The notes under the pieces are model-generated. The model was given only the letters and a program-made list of their open reading frames with translations, was not told where the DNA came from and made no database searches. Position numbers and translations under genes: made by a program. A stretch of 64,000 bases of DNA from Microvirga sp052114605 (GTDB lineage Bacteria > Pseudomonadota > Alphaproteobacteria > Rhizobiales > Beijerinckiaceae). The stretch lies in contig NZ_JBFRFB010000002.1 in assembly GCF_052114605.1 (NCBI RefSeq), positions 186,001 to 250,000 of the forward strand, written 5' to 3'. Shown piece by piece: positions 25,209 through 33,251 of the stretch (its first letter is position 1; every line of letters begins with the position of its first letter).

Positions 25209-26216
25209 ATGATTTTCGCGCTGGGGTTTGTAGCAGCATCCCTCATCGCCCTTCTTATCATTCCCGCCATCAATGCCCGCGCCGAACGCCTCGCGCGCCG
25301 AAGGGCCGAGGCGCTGTTTCCCATGTCGATCTCCGAGCTGACGGCGGAGAAGGACCATCTGCGCGCCGAGTTCGCTGTGCTGCAGCGGCGAATCGAGCGC
25401 AAGGCGGAAGAAGCCATGGCCACCAAGCACCAGAGCATGGAAGAGCTCGGTCGTCGGGCCGTGCGGATCGAGGCCATGGAAAGCGCCCTCACCGAGCGTG
25501 ACAAGACTATCGCGGAACTGGAAAGAAATCTCGCCTCGACCCAAGACAGGCTCGATGTGACGGATCAGGATCTCGCGCAGACCAGGACCTTCCTGAATGG
25601 AACGCGCGAAACATTGTCTACCCTCGAGAATGCCCATCGCGCGACCCTGGATGAATTGTCCAAGACGCGCATGGAGTTGGACCTGACGCACGGGGACCGG
25701 AGCAGGACCAAGACTGAGCTCATCCACACCGTGGAGAAGCTTGCGCGCCTCGAAACACAATATGCCGAGACGGACCAGCGGCTGACGGCCGCCTTGAGCG
25801 ATCTCGATGCCAGGCGCATCGCGATTTCCGACCTCGAAACCCGCCTGATGACACAGGCGGCGCGCGGCAACGATTTCGAGCGGGCTCTGAAGGAGCGGCA
25901 TCTTGAGCTGACCGAAGAACGCAAGCGCCTGGCCGAACTCGTCAAGAATGTCGCCGCCGAGCATGAGCGCGGCCTTATTCTGGAGCAGCGGATCCGAGAG
26001 ATCGAAGCCGAGCGCGATGAGGCTCAGGAGCGCTTGGTTTCTCAGGAAAGCTTCGGCAGCCAGGATGAGGAACTGCGCCGCCAGATCACAGAGGTCGCGG
26101 CCAAGGTGATGACGGGCAACGGCATGGCGGAGCCACGCGGCTCGAACAACCGCAATCAGCAGCAGCGGCGTAAGAAGGGCGGCAAGCAGAACCGTGCTGC
26201 CCCCGCCGCTTCCTGA
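25209..26216 (+). CDS. Membrane-anchored coiled-coil protein
   Basis: About 335 residues from the ATG at 25209; a GTG at 25194 and an ATG at 25116 are alternatives. One N-terminal membrane helix (IFALGFVAASLIALLIIPAI) is followed by a basic patch and about 250 residues of heptad-rich coiled coil, for example LTERDKTIAELERNLASTQD and TRETLSTLENAHRATLDEL. The C-terminus is Gly/Asn/Gln-rich and basic (NNRNQQQRRKKGGKQNR), perhaps nucleic-acid or polymer binding. Nothing identifies a specific function; a scaffold between membrane and cytoplasm is a reasonable guess. Confidence 0.75.
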   Translation: MIFALGFVAASLIALLIIPAINARAERLARRRAEALFPMSISELTAEKDHLRAEFAVLQRRIERKAEEAMATKHQSMEELGRRAVRIEAMESALTERDKTIAELERNLASTQDRLDVTDQDLAQTRTFLNGTRETLSTLENAHRATLDELSKTRMELDLTHGDRSRTKTELIHTVEKLARLETQYAETDQRLTAALSDLDARRIAISDLETRLMTQAARGNDFERALKERHLELTEERKRLAELVKNVAAEHERGLILEQRIREIEAERDEAQERLVSQESFGSQDEELRRQITEVAAKVMTGNGMAEPRGSNNRNQQQRRKKGGKQNRAAPAAS

Positions 26217-26225
26217 TCAAAACAC

Positions 26226-26558
26226 TTATTTAGGCTGAATTTGTGGATCCCCGCCCGGGCTGCCGGGCGGGGGGATGACTGGCGTCGTGCCTGGCTCAGG
26301 CACCGGCGCGGGCACCCTGATATCGGGCGTGGCCGTCTGCGGCGGACGAATGACGCCATCGCTCTGCTGAAGCTTGTCGCTCAGATTGCCGCCCGTTGAG
26401 CCTGTCTCGGCCGGTTCCTTGGGCTCGACCCTCTCAAGCGGCATCTTCTGCAGTGGCGGCATGTTCGGCGCCTGCTGCTGGAGAACTTCGGGGTTCTGCG
26501 CCATGGCGGCGGTGAAGCTACCGGCCATGGCGAGGGAAAGAACCAGGATTCGCTTCAT
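26226..26558 (-). CDS. Small exported Pro-rich protein under an EcfG-type promoter
   Basis: 110 residues: a signal peptide (RILVLSLAMAGSFTAAMAQ, cleavage near residue 21), then a disordered Pro/Gln/Glu-rich chain (NMPPLQKMPLERVEPKEP, later PVPEPGTTPVIPPPGSP). No domain is recognised. AGGAG precedes the ATG by about six bases, and a perfect GGAAC-N16-CGTT promoter lies 25 bases upstream, placing it in the predicted general stress regulon. It is tail-to-tail with the coiled-coil gene, separated by only nine bases. Confidence 0.75.
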   Translation of the reverse strand: MKRILVLSLAMAGSFTAAMAQNPEVLQQQAPNMPPLQKMPLERVEPKEPAETGSTGGNLSDKLQQSDGVIRPPQTATPDIRVPAPVPEPGTTPVIPPPGSPGGDPQIQPK

Positions 26559-26582
26559 GGATCGCTCCTTTGCAGAGGAGGC

Positions 26583-26607
26583 AACGGGCGATCCACGAAG
26601 CGGTTCC
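26583..26607 (-). promoter_or_regulatory. EcfG-type (general stress) promoter, perfect match
   Basis: On the minus strand GGAAC-N16-CGTT, ending 25 bases before the start of the small exported protein at 26558. This is the consensus of EcfG/RpoE2/SigT sigma factors in alphaproteobacteria. Confidence 0.75.
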
Positions 26608-26614
26608 GCTTCAA

Positions 26615-27478
26615 TTACTCAGCGGCAAGGCGCGGCGCGGCCGCCATCTGAAGATAGGTCTCGCGCAATTTTCGGGTGATCGGGCCGGGCTTGCCGTCGG
26701 CCACGGGGCGGCCATCGATGGAGACGACCGGCAGCACGAAGTTGGAGGCGCTGGTCAGGAAGGCTTCCGCCGCCTCATAAGCCTCCTCGACCGTGAACAG
26801 GCGCTCCTCCAGCCCGATGCCGTGTTGCTCGGAGAGAGCCAGCATGGACCGGCGCGTGATGCCGGGCAGGATGGAGTTGGAAAGCGGCCGCACCACGATG
26901 CGCCCAGCCTTGGTGACGATGAAGGCGCTCGAGGAGCCGCCCTCGGTCACATAGCCGTCCTCGACCATCCAGGCTTCCTGGGCGCCGGCCTCCTTGGCCG
27001 CCTGCTTGGCGAGAACCTGCGCGAGCAGATTGATCGATTTGATGTCCCGGCGCTTCCAGCGCATGTCCGGCACGGTAATGACCGCGATGCCGGTCTCGGC
27101 TGCGGGAGCGGCCGCGATGGCTTTGGCCTGGGTGAACATGGCGACCGTGGGAGGCACGTTCTCGGGGAATGCGAAATCGCGCTCCGCCACGCCGCGCGTA
27201 ACCTGGAAGTAGATGAAGCCCTCCTCCATCCCGTTGCGGCGCGCAAGCTCCTCCTGAAGGCGGGTCCACTCGGCGCGGGTATAGGGATTGGCGATCCGTA
27301 CTTCCTTCAGGGACCGCTCCAGGCGCTCCAGATGTCCTTCGTTGTCCACGAGCTGTCCGCCGAGAACGCCCACGCCCTCGTAGATGCCGTCGCCGAACAT
27401 GAAGCCTCGGTCCATGAAATCCACTTTGGCCTCTTCGATGGGCAGGAAGGAGCCGTTCAGGAACACGATGCGGGACAT
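26615..27478 (-). CDS. D-amino acid aminotransferase (class IV PLP enzyme)
   Basis: 287 residues from the ATG at 27478; the open frame upstream to 27733 is non-coding by context. Fold-type IV signatures are clear: FMDRGFMFGDGIYEGVGV near the N-terminus, the PLP lysine in RRDIKSINLLAQVLAKQ, and the phosphate-binding stretch VTEGGSSSAFIV, then SILPGITRRSML. The closest function is D-alanine aminotransferase (Dat), giving D-Glu for peptidoglycan; branched-chain aminotransferase and 4-amino-4-deoxychorismate lyase are family relatives. The gene is monocistronic. Confidence 0.88.
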   Translation of the reverse strand: MSRIVFLNGSFLPIEEAKVDFMDRGFMFGDGIYEGVGVLGGQLVDNEGHLERLERSLKEVRIANPYTRAEWTRLQEELARRNGMEEGFIYFQVTRGVAERDFAFPENVPPTVAMFTQAKAIAAAPAAETGIAVITVPDMRWKRRDIKSINLLAQVLAKQAAKEAGAQEAWMVEDGYVTEGGSSSAFIVTKAGRIVVRPLSNSILPGITRRSMLALSEQHGIGLEERLFTVEEAYEAAEAFLTSASNFVLPVVSIDGRPVADGKPGPITRKLRETYLQMAAAPRLAAE

Positions 27479-27592
27479 GGATACCTCGAATGAGACGACG
27501 CGCGACCCCATTCCGTAACGGTAGTCAGCGCGAGCATATGACCTAGATGACCGGGGATACGGATCAGCTTCGGAGCCATAGGTAACCCCAAC

Positions 27593-28201
27593 ATGAAACC
27601 GATTCCACTGCTCTTCTCGGTCATCCTGTCGCTGACGGCATTTTCTCCCGCCCATGCGGCACAAGGCCCACAGAACTGGTTTCAGGAGAGGGGTTATGTG
27701 GCGCCGGCAGGCACGCGGATCATCGCCTGCCACGGCTATGGCTGCGTGCGGCGCCTGGCGATTTCTGTGGACGGGGCCTGGATCAGCCGGGCCGGCGCTC
27801 TCTTGAGGGGCGGAGGCGGCTCTCCGGAGGCCGAGAGGCGAGCCTTGGCGCAGGTCGTGAGCACCTACACGGCCTATGTGTCCGCAAGCCTTGGCGGCAA
27901 GCCGGACGTTCCGGGGTCACCACCCCAGATGTCGAACGTGCACGGACAGATGGATTGTCTGGACGAGACGGCCAATACGACGAGCCTGCTGCTGGTGCTG
28001 CAGGACATGAGCTTGCTGACCTACCACCGGGTCGAGCAGCCGGAATCGCGGGGCTTCTTCTTCGACGGGCGCTACCCGCATTTCACCGCCATCATCGCGG
28101 AGAAGGAATCGGGCCGGGAATGGGCCGTGGACCCCTGGAAACGGGCGCCCGGGCAGAGGCCGGAAATCCTGCCGCTCAAGCAATGGCGGCAGGATTCCTG
28201 A
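27593..28201 (+). CDS. Exported protein with possible transglutaminase-like Cys-His-Asp triad
   Basis: 202 residues with a signal peptide (LLFSVILSLTAFSPAHAA, cleavage near residue 22). The mature part begins QNWFQERGYVAPAGTRIIAC, with two Cys in IIACHGYGC. A possible triad is Cys in MDCLDETANTT, His in GRYPHFTAIIAEKE and Asp in WAVDPWKR, in the order and spacing of bacterial transglutaminase-like cysteine peptidases. That reading is inference; I know no characterised homologue. The gene starts about 110 bases from the divergent aminotransferase. Confidence 0.7.
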   Translation: MKPIPLLFSVILSLTAFSPAHAAQGPQNWFQERGYVAPAGTRIIACHGYGCVRRLAISVDGAWISRAGALLRGGGGSPEAERRALAQVVSTYTAYVSASLGGKPDVPGSPPQMSNVHGQMDCLDETANTTSLLLVLQDMSLLTYHRVEQPESRGFFFDGRYPHFTAIIAEKESGREWAVDPWKRAPGQRPEILPLKQWRQDS

Positions 28202-28211
28202 CTTAATGGTC

Positions 28212-28535
28212 TTATTTCAGGTGCTGAGCGAGGTGCTTGTTCATCTCGAACATGGTCACCTTGGGCTTGCCGAAGATCGGCTTCAGCTTGTCGTCGGCGA
28301 TGATCTCGCGCTTGTTCTCGGGGTTCTGCAGGTTGTTCTTCTTGATGTATTCCCACATCTTGCTCACCACTTCGCCGCGGGCGATCGGGTTCGAGCCCAC
28401 GATGACTGCCAGCTCCTTGGACGGCTGCAGGGGCTTCTGAAGAGCATTAGGCGTGGAACCAGCGGCCTTCTTGGCGGCGGGCTTGGCAGCAGCCTTCTTC
28501 GCTCCGGCTTTTCCGTCTGTGGTCTTGGTCGGCAT
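28212..28535 (-). CDS. SWIB/MDM2 domain protein with histone-H1-like N-terminus
   Basis: 107 residues from the ATG at 28535, which has GGAGGAA six bases upstream. The first 30 residues are Lys/Ala-rich (KAGAKKAAAKPAAKKAAG), like histone H1 tails and bacterial Hc1/AlgP proteins. The rest is a SWIB domain: LQPSKELAVIVGSNPIARGE, VSKMWEYIKKNNLQNP, and IFGKPKVTMFEMNKHLAQHL. SWIB domains occur in eukaryotic chromatin complexes, chlamydial topoisomerase and small proteins of Rhizobiales. A DNA-compacting or chromatin-like role is likely but unproven. Confidence 0.9.
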   Translation of the reverse strand: MPTKTTDGKAGAKKAAAKPAAKKAAGSTPNALQKPLQPSKELAVIVGSNPIARGEVVSKMWEYIKKNNLQNPENKREIIADDKLKPIFGKPKVTMFEMNKHLAQHLK

Positions 28536-28720
28536 GTATTCCTCCGGGAGTAGGATGGGAAAGCTTGTCGTCAGGCGGATATCCTGGCTTCGACAGCTCA
28601 TTGATCTTCCCTGGGTCGGATAATCCGGAGACTTTTTCTAGGCCCCCGCCCCCGAAGGAAGCTCAATTCCGGCAGAGCTTATGACTGCTCTTCGCCTTCA
28701 GCAAGATAGACTTCAGGAAT

Positions 28721-29170
28721 TTAGGCGGTTTTCGGAAAGGGAACGACCTTACCTGTCTCGTAGGGAGCTGAATAAGACTTGGTCGAGAGATGGGACCTCT
28801 TAGACCGTTCGGCAGCGGAATGGACATAAGATACGATGGCTTCGTTCGGGCAGGGCTTGGCCAGGAAGGCAGCTCCCAGAGGCAGGTCTCCCTGGGCAGG
28901 CCACTGCCGGCCCGACATGATCAAAATTTCGGCCTCTGGCCAGGACTTACGGACTTTATGGGCAAGCTCGAACCCATTGCAGCCAACCGGCATATCCACA
29001 TCCGTCAGGAGCACGTTGACGCCCAATCCCGCCTCCAGGAGGACCAGGGCCTCCGTAGCGTTAGCAGCCTCGACCACTTTGAAACCAGCTTCCTCTAGAA
29101 GCTCGGAAATGAAGAGGCGAATGAGGGGCTCGTCTTCAACCAAAAGAACTGTGGACTGGCTCTCAGACAT
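28721..29170 (-). CDS. Single-domain response regulator (CheY-like)
   Basis: 149 residues from the ATG at 29170; the longer open frame to 29428 runs past the promoter and into uvsE. The receiver shows VEDEPLIRLFISELLEEAGF, the phospho-acceptor Asp in VLLTDVDMPVGCNGFELA, and the Lys of FLAKPCPNEAIV. After about residue 120 only a short Ser/Lys-rich tail follows, so there is no output domain. A perfect EcfG-type promoter ends 32 bases upstream. Single-domain regulators often feed into the alphaproteobacterial general stress response, so a feedback role is plausible. Confidence 0.88.
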   Translation of the reverse strand: MSESQSTVLLVEDEPLIRLFISELLEEAGFKVVEAANATEALVLLEAGLGVNVLLTDVDMPVGCNGFELAHKVRKSWPEAEILIMSGRQWPAQGDLPLGAAFLAKPCPNEAIVSYVHSAAERSKRSHLSTKSYSAPYETGKVVPFPKTA

Positions 29171-29201
29171 CGGGTGCTCAAACAATGGAACAATGTCCAA
29201 C

Positions 29202-29226
29202 AACGCCTTTAGGGCGGTTCGGTTCC
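29202..29226 (-). promoter_or_regulatory. EcfG-type (general stress) promoter, perfect match
   Basis: On the minus strand GGAAC-N16-CGTT, 32 bases before the ATG of the response regulator at 29170. Confidence 0.75.
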
Positions 29227-29277
29227 AGACCTCCAGAAGACCACTTGTGGAAACCAGGCATTTTTCGCGACATAAAA

Positions 29278-30333
29278 TTACGATGACGCCGCAAGCCTTT
29301 GTTCCCCAAAGGTCTTTTGCATATGGAGGGCCAACCCTTCGGAGGCGATATTCTTCATCTTGGCCTCGACTTCGAAGTCGGACCAGGTGAGGTGCCGGGC
29401 GACGAGATCGTTGACGGCCATGTTCCACATGAGGTCGGAATGGGCGCGAAGGTCCCTGGGCTTGATGCCAGCCTCCGTAAGGGCCCGGAAATCAGGAAGG
29501 GCATGGATGTCGTAAGCCGGCAGCAGAGCTTCCCGCGAGACGCTGACGTGGCTCAGGGGCTGGACACCACGCCAGGATCGGATGATCAGCCCCACCCTCG
29601 GATCCTCCGGCTCGATATATTCGCCCCCGGACTTGATCCAATGATGGTGCAGGTCGAGGACGAGGGGCACGTCGTCCACCAGGGGGAGAAGATCATCGAG
29701 GCCGAAGCTCACCTCATCGTTCTCGATGGTGATCAGGTTGCGGGCGGTTTCGGACAGGTTCATGAGCCCGCCGCGGATTCCCTCGGCCCCCAGCGCCTTC
29801 GCTCCGCCGTGGATATTGATGTGCGCGCCGTGCGGATGCCATCCGTTGCCATAGCCCATGAGGCGCATAACATCGACGTGGTATTCGAATTCGGCGATCC
29901 CGTTCGCCGCGGCATTGGGATTGGCGGATGCGATCACGCAGAACTGGCCAGGGTGCATGCTGAGCCTGACGTCATGTTTGCGTGCAAGCTCTCCGGCCTG
30001 CGCCAGCTTCGTCTCGATCAGGTTGCGCAGATCCGTATCCTGATAAAGCTGTTGGCAACTGGTATGGGTGTATCCTGGCAGGAGATCGCTCGACATGCGA
30101 TGCAGGCGCTCCAGTTTCGGGCGCTTCGAAACGTGGGCGATCTGCCGTGTGACGGCTTCGAGATTATGCGACACGACGGCGAGCAGCTTGTCGTAAGCAG
30201 CCTTCGCGTCGAGCCTGGCAAGATAGGTCATCGTCACGGTCATGGTATTCATCTGCCGCGCGACATCCGCTGCGCCATCTTCGGGAAGGTATTTGCAGCA
30301 GAAGCCTAGGCGCGCAGTGGTCGTCACGGACAA
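29278..30333 (-). CDS. uvsE: UV damage endonuclease UvsE
   Basis: About 350 residues. TIM-barrel DNA repair nuclease that nicks 5' of UV photoproducts and some abasic sites, independent of the Uvr system. Family stretches are ARLGFCCKYLPEDG at the N-terminus, SMHPGQFCVIASANPN, HINIHGGAKA, TIENDE, VPLVLDLHHHWI and RAHSDLMWN, whose His, Glu and Asp residues bind the metal cluster. No ATG fits the N-terminus. A TTG at 30333 (AAGG five bases upstream) or a GTG at 30327 are the likely starts; ATGs further in would delete the first strand. It lies 28 bases downstream of a response regulator and could be cotranscribed with it. Confidence 0.93.
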   Translation of the reverse strand: MSVTTTARLGFCCKYLPEDGAADVARQMNTMTVTMTYLARLDAKAAYDKLLAVVSHNLEAVTRQIAHVSKRPKLERLHRMSSDLLPGYTHTSCQQLYQDTDLRNLIETKLAQAGELARKHDVRLSMHPGQFCVIASANPNAAANGIAEFEYHVDVMRLMGYGNGWHPHGAHINIHGGAKALGAEGIRGGLMNLSETARNLITIENDEVSFGLDDLLPLVDDVPLVLDLHHHWIKSGGEYIEPEDPRVGLIIRSWRGVQPLSHVSVSREALLPAYDIHALPDFRALTEAGIKPRDLRAHSDLMWNMAVNDLVARHLTWSDFEVEAKMKNIASEGLALHMQKTFGEQRLAASS

Positions 30334-30361
30334 TGATACCTTGAACGGTTGGATCAGCGCG

Positions 30362-30697
30362 TCAGGGCGCGTCGGAAAGCGACTCGAGAATTGCCCTTTC
30401 CTCGAACGGCTTCGGGATGAAAGCGGCCTCACGAAGTGAATGAGGCAACTCACCCGGTGAAGAGGCCGAGACGAACGCGAATGGAATATGCCGCTCAATC
30501 AGCGCGCTGGCCACGCCGAAGCTCTTGCCGCCGACGACATCAATATCCAGTAAGGCATAATCGAAGTTGTCCTCGATATGCTCATAGGCATCGTCCACGG
30601 AATCGAAGACACCGACGACTTCATGACCATCCGTCTCTAGGATAGTCTGAAGGTCGAGCGCTATGAATGGGTCGTCCTCCAAGATCAAGATACGCAC
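30362..30697 (-). CDS. Single-domain response regulator
   Basis: 111 residues from a GTG at 30697, which has GGAG seven bases upstream; an ATG at 30748 lacks a ribosome site. The receiver has LILEDDPFIALDLQTILETD, the phospho-acceptor Asp in FDYALLDIDVVGGKSFGVA, and FVSASSPGELPHSL with the conserved Lys in AAFIPKPFEER. No output domain. Similar stand-alone receivers of Rhizobiales are found with HWE kinases, none of which is in this window. An EcfG-type promoter lies about 90 bases upstream. Confidence 0.87.
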   Translation of the reverse strand: MRILILEDDPFIALDLQTILETDGHEVVGVFDSVDDAYEHIEDNFDYALLDIDVVGGKSFGVASALIERHIPFAFVSASSPGELPHSLREAAFIPKPFEERAILESLSDAP

Positions 30698-30785
30698 ACT
30701 ATCGCTCCGTTGAATGACTTTTTGAAAACACGCCGACTGCCGATCCACGACAGGAGGAACGCAACTCTATTCCAATCACCGAGAA

Positions 30786-30810
30786 AACGGATAGAAAAGT
30801 CTCAGGTTCC
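30786..30810 (-). promoter_or_regulatory. EcfG-type (general stress) promoter, perfect match
   Basis: On the minus strand GGAAC-N16-CGTT, 88 bases before the GTG of the response regulator at 30697. uvsE, 28 bases downstream of that regulator, may come under the same promoter. Confidence 0.7.
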
Positions 30811-31128
30811 AGCTTTGCCGCGGAAATACAGGCTTTTGACGCCTTCATCGTTAAGAATGCGTGCCGGAACACACAACCCGAAACAGCTTGGCAGGACCTC
30901 TCACCGCGCGTCTTGAAATCTTCGAATATCGACACCATTTCTCATTCAGCTGACGGGCAACCGTCAGATGCGGTCACGATGCCGAGGGATGACGCCGGAT
31001 GTACGCGCATTTCTTGCCGTGACCGTTGCCATTTTTTGCGGGACGACGATTGCTCCCTTGTCGTTTCTTCATAAGAAAAGCGCCGGCATTGCTGCCGGCG
31101 CTTTTATTTTTATGCATATTGCTTGCGG
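30811..31128. other. Gap between the response regulator promoter and the envelope operon
   Basis: About 320 bases. Apart from the hairpin terminator at its right end I see no gene, repeat or regulatory site. A short minus-strand frame at 30699-30938 has poor codon use and is not believed. Confidence 0.5.
31076..31105. terminator. Hairpin terminator
   Basis: AAAAGCGCCGGCA, loop TTGC and TGCCGGCGCTTTT form a perfect 13-bp stem flanked by A- and T-runs. It probably ends the leftward envelope operon at 31129. Confidence 0.88.
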
Positions 31129-31854
31129 TTAGTGACGATTGGTATCCCGATTGGATTCGAACTCGCTTTCGTGGCGGCTGAATCGGGTATCCTCGCCATT
31201 GAAGGCTTCTTCCACGTATTCACGTCCGCGGGTTGCGGCATCGCGCGCATAACGAACTCCCTGATTGCGGACTTCATCGGCCCATTCACCGAACGCTTCG
31301 TTCTCGCGGCGCGTGCGCGGCAAAAGCGCTCCAAGCAGAAGACCAGCGGCAAGACCGACGAGGCCCACGACCATCGGGTTCTCAGACGCGTAGTTCTGCA
31401 CGCCACCGCGCGCCTGCTCGAAAGCCTTCGACGAGCGCCCGCCCATGCTGCGGACGCGACGGCGCTGGCCTTCATAGGTGTCGGAAGCCCAGTCGGAAGC
31501 ACGCTCATAGGTATCGCGAGCCCAATCGGAAGCGCCTTCATAGGCTTCCTCGGCCCGATGACGCACGTCTTCGGCTACGCCCTGCGCCTTGTCCGTCATC
31601 GAGGACTTGTCGTCCTGCAAGCTGCGCTGAGCCGACTGGCCCCTTGAACGATCGCCCTGATTGCCGCCCATGGGCTGAGAGGTATGGGATGCAAGCGTAG
31701 AACTTTGCGCACTCTTCTTCTCATCGTGCGCATGCGGCATGGGAGCTTCCCCGATGTTACCAACGGATGTTCCAGCCGAAACCTTTCCGGCTCCGGTCTC
31801 GCTTTGCTTGTCCATCTGGGATTTGCCGCTTTCGTTCTTCGTATTGTTTGCCAT
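31129..31854 (-). CDS. DUF883/ElaB-YqjD-like envelope protein
   Basis: 241 residues from the ATG at 31854 with AGGAG six bases before it. The N-terminal 90 residues are polar and probably disordered (Ser, Gln, Lys, Gly). A middle amphipathic part carries the near-repeat ASDWARDTYERASDWASDTY. Then come AFEQARGGVQNYASENPMVV and a Gly-rich membrane helix (VGLVGLAAGLLLGALLP), the signature of ElaB/YqjD/DUF883 proteins. A charged tail follows the helix. In E. coli such proteins associate with ribosomes and the membrane in stationary phase. It is the last gene of the four-gene operon. Confidence 0.8.
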   Translation of the reverse strand: MANNTKNESGKSQMDKQSETGAGKVSAGTSVGNIGEAPMPHAHDEKKSAQSSTLASHTSQPMGGNQGDRSRGQSAQRSLQDDKSSMTDKAQGVAEDVRHRAEEAYEGASDWARDTYERASDWASDTYEGQRRRVRSMGGRSSKAFEQARGGVQNYASENPMVVGLVGLAAGLLLGALLPRTRRENEAFGEWADEVRNQGVRYARDAATRGREYVEEAFNGEDTRFSRHESEFESNRDTNRH

Positions 31855-31874
31855 GAAAAGCTCCTGTTTGTTCT

Positions 31875-32294
31875 TCAAATTCCGGGATTCATTCGACGAC
31901 GCAGATAGGAATGATCGTCCGGATCCTGCAGCGGAGCCGCACCCGATCCGTAAACGCGCATATCGCTACCGCTCAACGCCAGATCCTCTTCCGTGATGAA
32001 ATCCTCATCGGCAGGGATCAGACGCGTCGGACGCGGTCGAACCGGCCGACCGAGGCGATAGGCCAAAAGGCCGAGACCTGCGGCGATCAGCATGACAGGC
32101 ACCGGGTTCTGGCGAACCGTGTCGAGCACGTGGTCGAAAACCGGGCCGTATTGACTGGTGCGTGCCGTGCCGAGCATGTCGTCGACGACTCCAGAGACGG
32201 TCATTTTGTTCTGAAGGCGGTCGATGGTCTGATCGAGCTGAGCGCGGCTTTGCTCGATCTCCCGCTCCAGATCCTGAAGGCTCTGTGTCATCAT
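31875..32294 (-). CDS. DUF3618 family membrane protein
   Basis: 139 residues. The N-terminal DUF3618 signature LEREIEQSRAQLDQTIDRLQ is a short coiled coil, followed by QNPVPVMLIAAGLGLLAYRL, a single membrane helix, and an acidic tail. The start overlaps the stop of the holin-X-like gene (ATGA), and the stop lies 20 bases before the DUF883-like gene. Function unknown; the domain is common next to holin-X and DUF883 genes in Rhizobiales. Confidence 0.88.
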   Translation of the reverse strand: MMTQSLQDLEREIEQSRAQLDQTIDRLQNKMTVSGVVDDMLGTARTSQYGPVFDHVLDTVRQNPVPVMLIAAGLGLLAYRLGRPVRPRPTRLIPADEDFITEEDLALSGSDMRVYGSGAAPLQDPDDHSYLRRRMNPGI

Positions 32295-32683
32295 GCACCT
32301 CTCTCGGACAGGACTTCCGCATCACGCTTGAGAGACCGCATTGTCCGTTGCGGCGTGAGCGTGGAGGACGACATGGCGCTGCGTCCGTATAGCCCAAGCC
32401 CGATGGCGATGACCGCCATGACGCCACCGACGATCAGCGCCGCAAGCGCCTCGGAATCGAGAACGGTTGCCAGCCATTCGACAAGAGATTCCGTCAGCAG
32501 CATGACGGCAGCGATCGCAAAGATCGCCGCCACCACCATCATGGCAAGGCCAATGAAGAGTGTCCGAATGTTCTGCGAGATTTCCGTCCGGAAGAGGGCA
32601 AACTCCTTCTGGGCGAGATCGGTGGATTCGCGGAGGGCCTCACCGACGAGACCCTGGATGGTTTGTTGACCGTTGCTCTGCAT
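32291..32683 (-). CDS. Putative holin-X/YqjE-like membrane protein
   Basis: 130 residues of the phage_holin_3_6 family: an amphipathic N-terminus (TIQGLVGEALRESTDLAQKE), then two membrane helices (FIGLAMMVVAAIFAIAAVML and ALIVGGVMAVIAIGLGLYG). Despite the family name these chromosomal proteins are not known to lyse cells; E. coli YqjE is an example. It is translationally coupled to the DUF3618 gene and 12 bases downstream of the first gene of the operon. Confidence 0.85.
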   Translation of the reverse strand: MQSNGQQTIQGLVGEALRESTDLAQKEFALFRTEISQNIRTLFIGLAMMVVAAIFAIAAVMLLTESLVEWLATVLDSEALAALIVGGVMAVIAIGLGLYGRSAMSSSTLTPQRTMRSLKRDAEVLSERGA

Positions 32684-32695
32684 GACCGCTCTCCG

Positions 32696-33223
32696 TCATG
32701 CACCCGCCCGGTTGCCCGAGCGTTGCGCCTGCCGGGAGCGATTATGGCCTCCTCCCGAAACATGCGGATTCATGCGTTCATGCCGCATGTCTTCCGCTGT
32801 GCTCTTCAGGAAACGGGCCGCAAGAAAGCCAACGGCAACCGACACGGCCGCCACCGTTGCAGGACGATGTCGCACCACTTCCTCGAAGTCGTTGAAGATG
32901 TCGGAGAAGGTGCGCTCCCTGATGGAATCCGCAAGCTGCTCCAGGCCATCGGCGGCGCTGTCCACAACGGCGCGGATATTCGGGCGCTCGTCGAAGGAAT
33001 GGGTGGATTCTCTCAACGATGTCGCGAAATCGGCGACCGATTGCGCGACATCGTCCTTGCGGCGGCCCGCGTAATCGGAAGCCTGCTCACGCGCGGATTC
33101 GATGAAAAAGCGGCCACGCTCGACAGCGGCTCCGGCCATGTCGCCCATATCGTCGCGCAGGGCATCCCAATCTTCGGAACCGTTGTCTTGCTGCTTATCG
33201 CTGTTTTGCTGTCCCAAGCCCAT
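32696..33223 (-). CDS. Hypothetical membrane protein, first gene of envelope operon
   Basis: 175 residues from the ATG at 33223 with AGAGAGG upstream (an in-frame TTG at 33229 is less likely). Acidic, polar N-terminus (GSEDWDALRDDMGDMAGA), amphipathic helices (VERGRFFIESAREQASDYAG, VVDSAADGLEQLADSIRERT), one weak membrane helix (PATVAAVSVAVGFLAARFL) and a basic Gly/Arg tail. The design resembles DUF883/YqjD proteins again, so the operon encodes two such proteins around a holin-X and a DUF3618 protein. A near-perfect EcfG promoter lies 29 bases upstream. Confidence 0.75.
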   Translation of the reverse strand: MGLGQQNSDKQQDNGSEDWDALRDDMGDMAGAAVERGRFFIESAREQASDYAGRRKDDVAQSVADFATSLRESTHSFDERPNIRAVVDSAADGLEQLADSIRERTFSDIFNDFEEVVRHRPATVAAVSVAVGFLAARFLKSTAEDMRHERMNPHVSGGGHNRSRQAQRSGNRAGA

Positions 33224-33251
33224 GGTCAACCTCTCTTAATCGTGCGGAGGT

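Noticed and set aside
30699..30938. 79-codon minus-strand frame over a stress promoter
   Set aside because: Poor coding character and it covers the EcfG-type promoter at 30786.
32291..32683. Prophage remnant based on the holin-X-like gene
   Set aside because: No other phage genes, att sites or integrase; this family is common in chromosomal stress operons.
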